The notes under the pieces: model-generated
What the model was told of the DNA's origin: nothing
Database searches by the model: none
What the model saw: only the letters and a program-made list of their open reading frames with translations
Assembly: GCA_963822765.1 (NCBI GenBank)
Contig: CAWGJL010000054.1
Span: 1 to 64,000 of the forward strand
Direction: 5' to 3'
DNA: 64,000 nucleotides
Source of the DNA: Palsa-504 sp963822765
GTDB taxonomy: Bacteria > Actinomycetota > Actinomycetes > Streptosporangiales > Streptosporangiaceae
Position numbers and translations under genes: made by a program
In this document: in pieces, positions 32,767 through 39,932 of the stretch
Layout: every line of letters starts with the position of its first letter
How positions within the stretch are numbered: position 1 is the stretch's first letter

Positions 32767-34188
32767 TCAGGACACCATTTCTAGTTCGCGAGCCGGCTCG
32801 GCCGCGGAATCGCCCGCAACGGCCTTGCGCATCCGCGGCAGGAACAGGGCGGCGGCCGCCGCGACGGCCACCGCGGCCCCGCCGACCCAGACCGCCGGGG
32901 CCAGCCCGGAGACGAACGCCGTGCCGCTGGCGTAACTCCCGTGGGCGGAGAACACCGCGCCGAGCACGGCGATCCCGAACACCCCGCCCAGCTCGCGGAT
33001 CGCGTTGCTGGCGCCGGAGGCGATGCCCTCCTGGTCGCGGCGGACCGAGCTGAGCACCACGTTGGCGACCGGCGCGAAGAACAGCGACATCCCGATGCCG
33101 GCGATCACGAAGGCGGGGACCATCGCGGTGTAGGCCACGGTGGGGCTGGCCACGGCGGCCAGCCAGCCCAGTCCGATGGCCTGCAGGGCCAGGCCGGTGA
33201 CCAGCAGCGGCCGGCCGCCGATGCGGTCGGACAGGGCACCCGCGACGGGGGCGATGAGCACCGGCATCCCGGTCCAGGGCAGGGTCCGCAGCCCGGCCTG
33301 CAGCGGGCTGTAGTGCTGGACGACCTGCAGGAACTGCGCGAGCAGGAAGATGGAGCCGAACATCCCGAAGAACATCAGCATCGACGCGGCGTTGGTCGCG
33401 GTGAAGCCGCGGCTGCGGAACAGGTGCATGGGCAGCATCGGCTCGCGGGTGCGCAGCTCCCAGGCGATGAACGCGGCCACCAGCAGCGCGCCGATCACGA
33501 TGGGCGGCAGCACAGTGTCGCTGGTCCAGCCGTGGTCGTTGCCGCGGATCACGCCGAGCACGATGCCCAGCAGGCCCAGGCTGGCCAGGACCAGGCCAGG
33601 CAGGTCCAGGCTGCTCGACGGCCCGTAGCTCTCGGTCAGCCGGGTCCGGGCGATGGGCAGCAGCGCGATGCCGATCGGGACGTTCAGCCAGAAGATCCAC
33701 TGCCAGGACGCGCCCTCGACGACGGCCCCGCCGACCAGCGGGCCGATGGCGATGGCCAGGCCGCCGACGGCGCCCCAGGCGCCAAGGGCCAGGCCGCGCC
33801 GTTGCGGGGACACCGCGGCCGACAGCAGGGTAAGGGTCAGCGGGATCACGATGGCGGCTCCGACACCCTGCACGGCCCGCGCGGCGACCAGCAGGCCGAT
33901 GCCGGGCGCGAGCGCGGCGGCGGCCGACCCGGCGGTGAACAGGCTCAGACCGACGACGAACATCCGGCGGCGGCCGTACCGCTCGCCGAGTGTGGCCCCG
34001 GTGAGCAGCAGCACCGCGAAGGTGAGGGTGTAGGCGTTGACCGTCCACTGCAGCCCCTGGAGCGAGGCGTGCAGGTGAGCCCGGATCGAGGGCAGTGCGG
34101 TCGTCACCACCAGGTTGTCGAGCGAGGCCATGAACAAAGCCGCCGAGGTCACGGCGAAAGTCCAGGCGGTGCGGCGCTTCGCGGTCAT
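32767..34188 (-). CDS. MFS multidrug exporter, DHA2 family (14 membrane segments)
   Basis: 473 residues with the 14-helix drug:H+ antiporter pattern: motif D1-like LDNLVVTTALPSIRAHLHAS near residue 20-40, motif A GERYGRRRMFVVG (about 68), motif C-like AWGAVGGLAIAIGPLVGGAVVEGASWQWIFWLNVPIG (about 133-168). The ATG at 34188 follows AGGAGGGAAG, so the longer frame from 34218 is not used. The TetR gene upstream is on the same strand, and matching operator sequences precede both, indicating local repression relieved by an exported compound. Confidence 0.92.
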   Translation of the reverse strand: MTAKRRTAWTFAVTSAALFMASLDNLVVTTALPSIRAHLHASLQGLQWTVNAYTLTFAVLLLTGATLGERYGRRRMFVVGLSLFTAGSAAAALAPGIGLLVAARAVQGVGAAIVIPLTLTLLSAAVSPQRRGLALGAWGAVGGLAIAIGPLVGGAVVEGASWQWIFWLNVPIGIALLPIARTRLTESYGPSSSLDLPGLVLASLGLLGIVLGVIRGNDHGWTSDTVLPPIVIGALLVAAFIAWELRTREPMLPMHLFRSRGFTATNAASMLMFFGMFGSIFLLAQFLQVVQHYSPLQAGLRTLPWTGMPVLIAPVAGALSDRIGGRPLLVTGLALQAIGLGWLAAVASPTVAYTAMVPAFVIAGIGMSLFFAPVANVVLSSVRRDQEGIASGASNAIRELGGVFGIAVLGAVFSAHGSYASGTAFVSGLAPAVWVGGAAVAVAAAAALFLPRMRKAVAGDSAAEPARELEMVS

Positions 34189-34204
34189 GCTCTTCCCTCC
34201 TAGG

Positions 34205-34224
34205 AAGTGAGTAGTCACTAACTT
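34205..34224. promoter_or_regulatory. Operator upstream of the MFS exporter
   Basis: aagtgagtagtcactaactt is near-palindromic (AAGT.AGT ... ACT.ACTT). A closely related sequence stands in front of the TetR gene at 34815-34837. It lies 17-36 bases upstream of the exporter start, where a bound repressor would block transcription. Confidence 0.65.
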
Positions 34225-34230
34225 CTCGGC

Positions 34231-34274
34231 TTAAAAAAAACCGGGGAGCTCAGCGGTCGGAGCAGGGCTCCCCG
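34231..34274 (-). terminator. Intrinsic terminator at the end of the TetR gene
   Basis: CGGGGAGC/GCTCCCCG (34242-34249 and 34267-34274) form a stem overlapping the last codons, followed on the minus strand by a run of eight Ts. It would insulate the exporter gene from TetR transcription. Confidence 0.8.
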
Positions 34275-34813
34275 TTCTTCGGGCACCAGCTGGTCCACCG
34301 CTCGTCCACGGCGGGCAGGTCCATGGCCGCGGCGACGTTCATCAGCATGCCGACGGCGAAAAAGTCGACCACGGTCTGGAACGGCAGGCCGGTCAGCCGC
34401 TCGACGAGCTCCCATAGCTTCTTGTACCCGGCTCGGGTCGCGACGCGGATCTCGGGGTCGGCGCACGCGGCATAGATCTGCATCTGGAGCAGGAGCAGCG
34501 TCCGGTCCTCCAGGAGCCGCTCGTAGGAGTCCGCCATCGCCATCAGCGCCTCCTCGCCGGTGAGATCGCCGGCCGCGGCGGTGAAGGCATCCCGTATCCG
34601 CCGGAAGCACCGGTCCACGAGCTCGAGGAACAGCGCCTTCTTGGTCGGGAAGAGGCGGAACAGGTACGGCTGGCTGATGCCGGCCTGACGGGCGACATCC
34701 TCGGTCGAGGTGCCCGCCAGCCCGTGCACGGCGAACTCGGCGACCGCGGCCTCAAGGACCAGCTCGCGGCGTTCCGCCGCGGGCATCCGCTGCTTGGTCT
34801 CGGTCATGACCAC
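34250..34813 (-). CDS. TetR/AcrR-family repressor of the adjacent exporter
   Basis: 187 residues (185 if the second ATG at 34807 is used). Helix-turn-helix: LEAAVAEFAVHGLAGTSTEDVARQAGISQPYLFRLFPTKKALFL (about residues 20-63). The ligand domain ends with CPKNGEPCSDR. An operator overlaps its promoter at 34815-34837 and a matching one lies at the exporter, so it should repress itself and the exporter. Confidence 0.9.
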   Translation of the reverse strand: MVMTETKQRMPAAERRELVLEAAVAEFAVHGLAGTSTEDVARQAGISQPYLFRLFPTKKALFLELVDRCFRRIRDAFTAAAGDLTGEEALMAMADSYERLLEDRTLLLLQMQIYAACADPEIRVATRAGYKKLWELVERLTGLPFQTVVDFFAVGMLMNVAAAMDLPAVDERWTSWCPKNGEPCSDR

Positions 34814-34814
34814 T

Positions 34815-34837
34815 AAGTTAGTGATGACTCACTACTT
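34815..34837. promoter_or_regulatory. Operator at the TetR promoter
   Basis: This stretch contains agttagtgatgactcacta with inverted AGT/ACT spacing matching the exporter site at 34205-34224. It is immediately upstream of the TetR start, as expected for autorepression. Confidence 0.65.
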
Positions 34838-34873
34838 TGTCAAGAGGAGAATCGGAAGCCGAGTGGCGGGAGC

Positions 34874-34977
34874 GGGTCGATGGCGCATCGACCCGGTAAG
34901 AGCTGGTAGAACGGCACATCGACCCGGAAAATCAGGGGCGGCGGGCGCGGGGCGGCGGGCGCGGGGCGGCGGGCGCC
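34874..34977. repeat. Hairpin and short G-rich tandem repeats between TetR and hydrolase genes
   Basis: gggtcgatg/catcgaccc (34874-34882, 34886-34894) form a 9-base-pair hairpin, and catcgacccgg recurs at about 34917. A run of about three copies of ggcggcgggcgcg follows at about 34936-34975. The hairpin may terminate the hydrolase gene; the G-rich repeats look like slippage products. Confidence 0.45.
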
Positions 34978-35039
34978 GGGGACGGTGAGTCTGGGCGCGG
35001 GCAGGCCCCGGGGCCGGGTGAGTTTCTGGGTGGGCGGGG

Positions 35040-36191
35040 TCAGGTGGTGAGGGCGTCGTAGATCGCTTGGCCGTATTCGGCGCTGCGGTCGGAGCCGATG
35101 ATGCCGGGTCCCATCTTGTTCATCATGTAGGAGATCGTCATGCGGCGGCCGACGTCCATCACGATCGTGGAGCCGCCCCACCCGCCCCAGTAGCAGATCT
35201 TCTCGTCCGGGATCCAGGGCAGGATGTCGAGCTGGGGCAGGCCGTAGCCGATGCCGAAGCGCAGCGGGACGCCCAGGACCAGGTCGATGCCGTTCTGCTG
35301 CTCCCGGAAGATCAGGTCGATGGTGTCCTGGCCCAGCAGGCGGACGCCGTCCACCTCGCCGCCGCGGGCGACGACCGACATGATCCGGGCCACCGAGCGG
35401 GCGTTCCCGTGGCCGTTCGCGCCGCCGATGTCGGCGCGGCGCCAGCCGGGGGTGTTCGCCGTCTCGCCGGCTACGACCGGGCCGGTCAGCGTCTTGACCG
35501 CCGGGCTGTCCGGATCGAGCGCCGCGAGGTCGAAGGGCAGCGGCGGGGGCGGGACCACGTCCGAGATCCGGTCCCAGTCGGCCTCGGCGGCGCCGATCTG
35601 GAAGTCGGCACCGAGCGGCCCGGCGATCTCCTCGGCCACGAACTGCTTGAGCGTCTTGCCGCTGATCCGGCGGACCAGCTCGCCGACCAGGTGCCCGTAG
35701 TTGAGCGCGTGGTAGCCCGAGGCGCTGCCTGGCGGCCACCACGGCGCCTGCGCGGCCATCCGGGACGTGGCCGAGGTCCAGTCGTAGAGGTCCTCGGCGA
35801 CGGCGGGCTGGTCCAGCCCGGAGACCCCGGACGCATGCGACATGACGTGGCGGACCAGGACGTCCTGCTTGCCCTGGGCGGCGAACTCCGGCCAGTACCG
35901 GGCGACCGGCGCGTCGACGTCGAGTTCACCCCGGTCGACCAGCATCAGGGCCGCGAGGCTGGTCACCGTCTTGGTGGACGACCAGACATTGGTGATGGTC
36001 TGCTCGGACCACGGGACGGTCCGCGCCTCGTCGCAGAAGCCGCCCCACAGGTCGACCACGATCTCGCCGTCGATATCCAGGACCAGCGACGCGCCGAGTT
36101 CCTCGCCGGAGTCCAGGTTTCGCGCCAGCGCGGCGCGCAGCCCCTCGAACCGGTCGTCACATTTGCCACGCAGCTCCGCCATGGTGGTCAT
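35040..36191 (-). CDS. Serine hydrolase of the beta-lactamase/EstB family
   Basis: 383 residues of the class C beta-lactamase/DD-peptidase fold, probably an esterase. The SxxK motif is Ser71-Ser-Thr-Lys74 (WSSTKTVTS), and YHALNYGH near residue 160 supplies the Tyr. The KTG-like triad is replaced by a WGGWGGST segment near the C-terminus (about 345), as in LACTB/EstB relatives. No signal peptide, so cytoplasmic. The start at 36191 follows GAGGAAG. No operon partner is evident. Confidence 0.88.
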   Translation of the reverse strand: MTTMAELRGKCDDRFEGLRAALARNLDSGEELGASLVLDIDGEIVVDLWGGFCDEARTVPWSEQTITNVWSSTKTVTSLAALMLVDRGELDVDAPVARYWPEFAAQGKQDVLVRHVMSHASGVSGLDQPAVAEDLYDWTSATSRMAAQAPWWPPGSASGYHALNYGHLVGELVRRISGKTLKQFVAEEIAGPLGADFQIGAAEADWDRISDVVPPPPLPFDLAALDPDSPAVKTLTGPVVAGETANTPGWRRADIGGANGHGNARSVARIMSVVARGGEVDGVRLLGQDTIDLIFREQQNGIDLVLGVPLRFGIGYGLPQLDILPWIPDEKICYWGGWGGSTIVMDVGRRMTISYMMNKMGPGIIGSDRSAEYGQAIYDALTT

Positions 36192-36292
36192 CTTCCTCGC
36201 CGCCGGGGTCAGGGGCTAGAGCCAGGTTGGCGACCTAAGCGGAGGGCCAACTACACTTACGTCGGACCGGATCCCGGAAAGGATGGCAGCGC

Positions 36293-36805
36293 ATGGCACG
36301 CGGCATCGGCGTCGGCGACCAGGCCCCCGACTTCACCCTCCCCTCGCAGTCGGGGGAACAGGTCCGGCTGTCGGACCGGCTCGGCGAGCAGGTTGTGGTG
36401 CTGTACTTCTACCCCAAGGACAACACCCCGGGATGTACCGCGGAGGCCTGCGCCTTCCGCGACAGCCACGAGGTGTTCAGCGAGGCCGGGGCCGAGGTGA
36501 TCGGGGTCAGTTCCGACTCGGCCGACCGGCACGCCGCGTTCGCGGGCCGGTACGAGCTGCCGTTCACGTTGCTCAGCGACGCCGGGGGACGCGTCCGCAA
36601 GAGTTACGGGGTGCCGTCCATGCTCGGCGTGCTGCCGGGCCGGGTCACCTACGTGATCGACCGCCAGGGGACGGTGCGGCACGTGTTCAACTCGATGACC
36701 AACATCGGTCAGCACGTCGGCGACGCGCTAACCGTGGTCCGGCGGTTGCAGGCCGAGGCAGAATTACCCGCCGGGCGGCGGCCATGGTATTCCCCGGATT
36801 ACTAA
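36293..36805 (+). CDS. PrxQ/Bcp-type peroxiredoxin
   Basis: 170 residues; reduces peroxides with a thiol. Peroxidatic Cys48 is in YPKDNTPGCTAEAC and resolving Cys53 sits five residues later, the PrxQ arrangement. GVPSMLGVLPGRVTYVID and a hydrophobic C-terminus are typical. The ATG at 36293 is preceded by GGAAAGGATGG. It is a single-gene unit divergent from the hydrolase. Confidence 0.92.
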   Translation: MARGIGVGDQAPDFTLPSQSGEQVRLSDRLGEQVVVLYFYPKDNTPGCTAEACAFRDSHEVFSEAGAEVIGVSSDSADRHAAFAGRYELPFTLLSDAGGRVRKSYGVPSMLGVLPGRVTYVIDRQGTVRHVFNSMTNIGQHVGDALTVVRRLQAEAELPAGRRPWYSPDY

Positions 36806-36813
36806 CGGTAATC

Positions 36814-36897
36814 TGTGGAAGGACTGTGCATAAACAGGTGGATAACCTTCGTCAACTGCGGACAACCCGCCCGGTTCTGTGGACATGATGTGGATAG
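36814..36897 (+). repeat. Five DnaA-box-like 9-mers in one orientation
   Basis: TGTGGAAGG (36814), GGTGGATAA (36837), TGCGGACAA (36857), TGTGGACAT (36878) and TGTGGATAG (36889) resemble the DnaA box TGTGGATAA / TGTGGACAA with one to three changes each. Starts are 23, 20, 21 and 11 bases apart, close to whole helical turns. The stretch is A+T-richer than its surroundings. No dnaA or dnaN gene is nearby, so it is not the main origin; a DnaA-binding regulatory or titration site is possible. Confidence 0.4.
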
Positions 36898-37117
36898 CAA
36901 AAAACCTGCCATAACTTTGCCGCAAACCCTTGCGCTCCATCCGCCGGCGCAGTAGAAATGCTTTCACCGCTAGAAACGGGCACCGCCCCGGAGGAAACTC
37001 AGGGAACGTGAGAGGAACCGGGAAACCGGTACCTGGAGCGGGTGCACGGCACCAGCGGGCGGCGCGCGGGGCCGGGACGGCCGGGCAACTGGCTGACTTG
37101 GTGCAGCGTGGCCAGGC

Positions 37118-37152
37118 AAGGCCCCCTCCATCTCATACATGGAGGGGGCCTT
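37118..37152 (+). terminator. Intrinsic terminator, + strand
   Basis: aaggccccctccat (37118-37131) pairs perfectly with 37139-37152 around a 7-base loop, followed by gttctattct. There is no protein-coding gene ending within 310 bases upstream, which supports a short RNA transcript from this region. Confidence 0.75.
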
Positions 37153-37333
37153 GTTCTATTCTGCCGGGCAATTCTACAGCTACCGGAAAACGTGAGCGCC
37201 GGCGCCGAATGCCGCGTCCGCGCTGTTTAAGAGCGGCGGAACATTGATTCTCCCGGCGCGCAGAAACCGGCAGACTTACGCCGAGCGGTAAAGCAGAGGT
37301 TGACGCTGAACGATAAGCGGAGATCTTGAGTAT

Positions 37334-38239
37334 CTAATGCACGGCCGCCGGGGGCGGCGGGCGCCATTGCTTCCAGCCAGGATGCACGGTGACCAGCCGT
37401 GACGGTCCGGGCGGGACGCCGACCAGGTCGGCCCGGGGAACCAGGGCCAGCCCGGCGGGCACGGGCTCCCACCACCGCTCGCGGGAGAACAGCCGGCTGA
37501 AAAGCTCAGGCGAGCGGCCTCGCGGCCCGAGGACCAGCTCGGCCGGGACCGGCTGATCCGGGCGCTGCCAGCGGAAGTCACCGGAGATCCGCAGCGCCGA
37601 GCCGGTATTGGGCAGGGCGGCATGCGGGGTCAGGCAGTGGAAGAGGATCACGTCCCCCGGCTCGTAGCTGGTCGTGGCCCAGCCGCGCTCGGCCTGGCCG
37701 AGCAGGCGCGGCGGCCGGGGCGGGCCGAGGTGACCGCCGGGCCGGACCGCCAGGCCGCCGATCCGGACCGGGATGTCCGTCAGCGGGACCCAGCTGGTGA
37801 GCATGTCCTGGACGCCGGAGACGCCGTAGTCGTAGTGGATGTAACGGCCGCGCGGGCGGGCCTCGGGGCGTTCGGGGTAGACCGCGCGCAGCACCTTCAC
37901 CGGATAGGAGAAGGCGGCGGGGCCGAGCACCGCGCGGACCATCTCCCGCAGCGGCGCCAGGTAGGGCAGGCGGTTGAAGTCGGCGCTGGCCATGGCGGCC
38001 CGGAAGGCCGGGTCGGCGAGCGCGTCCATCGAGTTGACCGCGCGCGGCTGCACCGACGGGATGCCGCGGTCATCGACCCACCCGCCGGATCGGAGCCGGG
38101 CCAAGACGGTGTGCCCGGCCGCCTGGACCTCGCTCGCGGGCAGCAGGCCGCGGAAGAACAGGTACCCGTCGGCGGCCAGACGCCGGCGCAATCCACCCGG
38201 GTCACCGGCCAGGGATGCGGAATCGGCCAGTTCATCCAC
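37334..38239 (-). CDS. Phytanoyl-CoA dioxygenase (PhyH)-like Fe(II)/2-oxoglutarate enzyme
   Basis: 301 residues with a double-stranded beta-helix pattern. Iron ligands are probably His and Asp in GRYIHYDYGVSG (about residue 133) and the distal His in ILFHCLTPHAALPN (about 205); Arg in LRISGDFRW would hold 2-oxoglutarate. The sequence IGGLAVRPGGHLG precedes the distal motif, as in PhyH relatives. GTG start at 38239. The hydroxylated substrate is unknown and no biosynthetic cluster surrounds it. Confidence 0.8.
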   Translation of the reverse strand: MDELADSASLAGDPGGLRRRLAADGYLFFRGLLPASEVQAAGHTVLARLRSGGWVDDRGIPSVQPRAVNSMDALADPAFRAAMASADFNRLPYLAPLREMVRAVLGPAAFSYPVKVLRAVYPERPEARPRGRYIHYDYGVSGVQDMLTSWVPLTDIPVRIGGLAVRPGGHLGPPRPPRLLGQAERGWATTSYEPGDVILFHCLTPHAALPNTGSALRISGDFRWQRPDQPVPAELVLGPRGRSPELFSRLFSRERWWEPVPAGLALVPRADLVGVPPGPSRLVTVHPGWKQWRPPPPAAVH

Positions 38240-38368
38240 ATGCTCACTGTAGCTACCGCCGGGATCTGGCCGGTCCGGCCTGCCGGGCCAGGTTTGGCCA
38301 GGCAGGCCCGGGGTAGCCGCATCGGCTACCGCAGGCCTGCTCCTGGCGGGAATGAGGATGCCCAGGAC

Positions 38369-38569
38369 TTAGCTGCTCGGGGAAGGCAAATGGCACGAGA
38401 GCTTGGGGTTCACACCCACGTAATTGAGCGGGCCGGCCGCGATCGTGGCCACGATCGTTCCGGCGTGCGCGCAGCTTTCGGACGACGAGCCGTAATAACC
38501 GCGCTGGCCCGCTGCTATCGCTCCGATAATCAGCCAGATCACCAGGATGACCCCGCCGGTCCGCATCAT
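38369..38569 (-). CDS. Small membrane protein, paralogue of the one at 27142-27339
   Basis: 66 residues: a membrane helix (MRTGGVILVIWLIIGAIAAG), QRGYYG, two cysteines about 35 residues apart and the ending IAAGPLNYVGVNPKLSC-HLPSPSS. About half the residues match the protein at 27142-27339. GGAGG lies 5-8 bases before the tandem ATGs at 38569/38566. The helix with a short Cys-containing outer part suggests a membrane-embedded accessory or sensor; function unknown. Confidence 0.75.
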   Translation of the reverse strand: MMRTGGVILVIWLIIGAIAAGQRGYYGSSSESCAHAGTIVATIAAGPLNYVGVNPKLSCHLPSPSS

Positions 38570-38754
38570 TTACCTCCGAAAGACAGGCAGCACCTTGGAT
38601 TCCGAAGGGCCGCGAAATCAGGTCGCCCTCTCGTCTACCCCGTCCACGACGGATACACGCGGAGACGGGGTCCGATATCCGTTCCATTCGCGGCCATGCG
38701 ACACGAGTCCCGGCCAGGCGGCCCCTTTCCTGCTCCGGTGTATCGTTGCTGCTG

Positions 38755-39255
38755 ATGGCCTGGGACGCAAAGACCGCGCAGCGCGCGCCCGCGGCACCCG
38801 ACGCACTCACCGGCCCGCCGCCCCGTCAGCCGGCCGGCGACGGCCCGTTGTCTCCTCCGCCGCCCGGCGCCATGTCTTACACCTACACCACCGACCTGGC
38901 CGCGGTCCGCGCCGTGGTGTACCGCTACGCGCGGCAGGCCGGGCTGCCCGAGTCGCGGGCCATCGACCTCGTGCTGGCGGTCAGCGAGGTCGCCGCGAAC
39001 ACGGTGCGGCACGCCAAGTCTCCCGGGTCCCTGAAGATCTGGTACGACACCGAGGAGATCGTCTGCCAGATCGAGGACGAAGGGACCATTCCCGACCCGC
39101 TGGCGGGCCGGCGCCAGCCCTCGCTGGAGGCCATGGGCGGGCACGGGCTGTGGATCGTGAACCAGGTCTGCGACGAGGTCGAGATCCGCTCAGACGAAAC
39201 CGGCACCACGATCCGGCTGCACATGGATCTGCCCCCGGTCAGGCCCGGTTCCTGA
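38755..39255 (+). CDS. RsbW/SpoIIAB-like anti-sigma factor kinase
   Basis: 166 residues: a proline-rich N-terminus (about 1-42), then a GHKL ATPase with N box VSEVAANTVRHAKSPG (about residues 80-95), G1 IEDEGTIPDP (about 107) and G2 GGHGLWIVNQVCDEV (about 127). Such kinases hold a sigma factor and phosphorylate a STAS antagonist. The STAS gene at 39387 follows on the same strand, which makes them a likely pair; the SigB/F-type sigma at 50480 is a possible target. ATG at 38755 or TTG at 38746. Confidence 0.88.
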   Translation: MAWDAKTAQRAPAAPDALTGPPPRQPAGDGPLSPPPPGAMSYTYTTDLAAVRAVVYRYARQAGLPESRAIDLVLAVSEVAANTVRHAKSPGSLKIWYDTEEIVCQIEDEGTIPDPLAGRRQPSLEAMGGHGLWIVNQVCDEVEIRSDETGTTIRLHMDLPPVRPGS

Positions 39256-39386
39256 GCCACCTCCGCCGCCACTTCCGGCGCGCTGCCGCGGTACCCAGTT
39301 AGGGTCCGTCAGGGACCGGATTCCCAGCCGTTTCCGGCCAGGTGAGGACTATCCCGCGGGAATCCGCCGTGTGGTAGAACAAGTGC

Positions 39387-39737
39387 GTGGATCTGCTGAC
39401 GGTCTCTGTGACGGCGCGGGAGTCCGCAGGCGAGCCCTACACGCTGGTGGAGATCGCCGGCGAGGCTGACGTGACGAACACCGACGAATTGCGGCGTCTG
39501 CTGGACGACGAGGTGTCCCAGCAGCCGCGCACGCTGATCATCGACCTGTCCGGCCTGCGCTTCATGGACTCCTCGGCCCTGCACGCGCTGCTGCGGGTAA
39601 ACCGGTCGATGGACCGGCAGGGGGGCGTTCTGGCCCTGGTGTCCCCGCAGGCCGCGGTGGCCAAGATCCTGCGGCTGACCACCGCCGACCGCCTGATCCC
39701 GGTCTTCGACAGCGTGGCGGCTGCCGCATCTGGCTGA
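39387..39737 (+). CDS. STAS-domain anti-sigma factor antagonist
   Basis: 116 residues of the SpoIIAA/RsbV fold. The phosphorylation loop LSGLRFMDSSALHALL places the target serine at about residue 62. Dephosphorylated antagonist would bind the RsbW-like kinase and free a sigma factor; the two SpoIIE-type phosphatases in the window (43384, 52289) are candidates to dephosphorylate it. GTG start at 39387, 131 bases after the kinase gene. Confidence 0.92.
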   Translation: MDLLTVSVTARESAGEPYTLVEIAGEADVTNTDELRRLLDDEVSQQPRTLIIDLSGLRFMDSSALHALLRVNRSMDRQGGVLALVSPQAAVAKILRLTTADRLIPVFDSVAAAASG

Positions 39738-39768
39738 GCTGCGGGAAAACTCGCCGGCGAGCCGGGTT

Positions 39769-39793
39769 GTTTGAGAACCCCCGCAGTGGGATA
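39769..39793 (+). promoter_or_regulatory. SigB/F-type promoter upstream of the glycosyltransferase
   Basis: GTTT (39769-39772) and GGGATA (39788-39793) are 15 bases apart, close to the actinobacterial SigB/SigF consensus (GTTT, 13-15 bases, GGGTAT). The transcript would have a leader of about 135 bases before the glycosyltransferase. Confidence 0.5.
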
Positions 39794-39932
39794 TGCTTCT
39801 CCTCAGTGGTGCCTACGACGCAGGCACGCTCAACGCGACACGGTGTTTTCGCGGGGCGTGCGGACGAGGTGCCACTTTTTCGCTTCCGCTGGCGACACCG
39901 TGACTGAGTTTCGTCAGCCAGGAGGCCCACAG

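Larger units (their letters stand above)
36806..37333. other. 528-base intergenic region with possible small RNA
   Basis: After the DnaA-box-like cluster the strand from about 36960 to the terminator at 37152 is rich in short complementary segments (ccgggaaaccgg, ctcagggaacgtgag) and lacks a credible reading frame. It may be an unannotated RNA or a long 3' leader. No match to RNase P, tmRNA, SRP RNA or a known riboswitch was recognised. Confidence 0.35.

Noticed and set aside
36814..36897. DnaA-box-like cluster as the chromosomal origin
   Set aside because: No dnaA, dnaN, gyrB or rpmH nearby and only five imperfect boxes; kept only as a possible accessory DnaA site.
36960..37152. A known riboswitch, tmRNA, RNase P RNA or SRP RNA
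   Set aside because: Conserved cores of these RNAs were looked for and not found; only the hairpin and terminator are supported.
37622..38755. 377-residue + strand frame opposite the PhyH-like gene
   Set aside because: Antisense shadow, rich in Arg/Gly/Asp, with no ribosome site or recognised domain.
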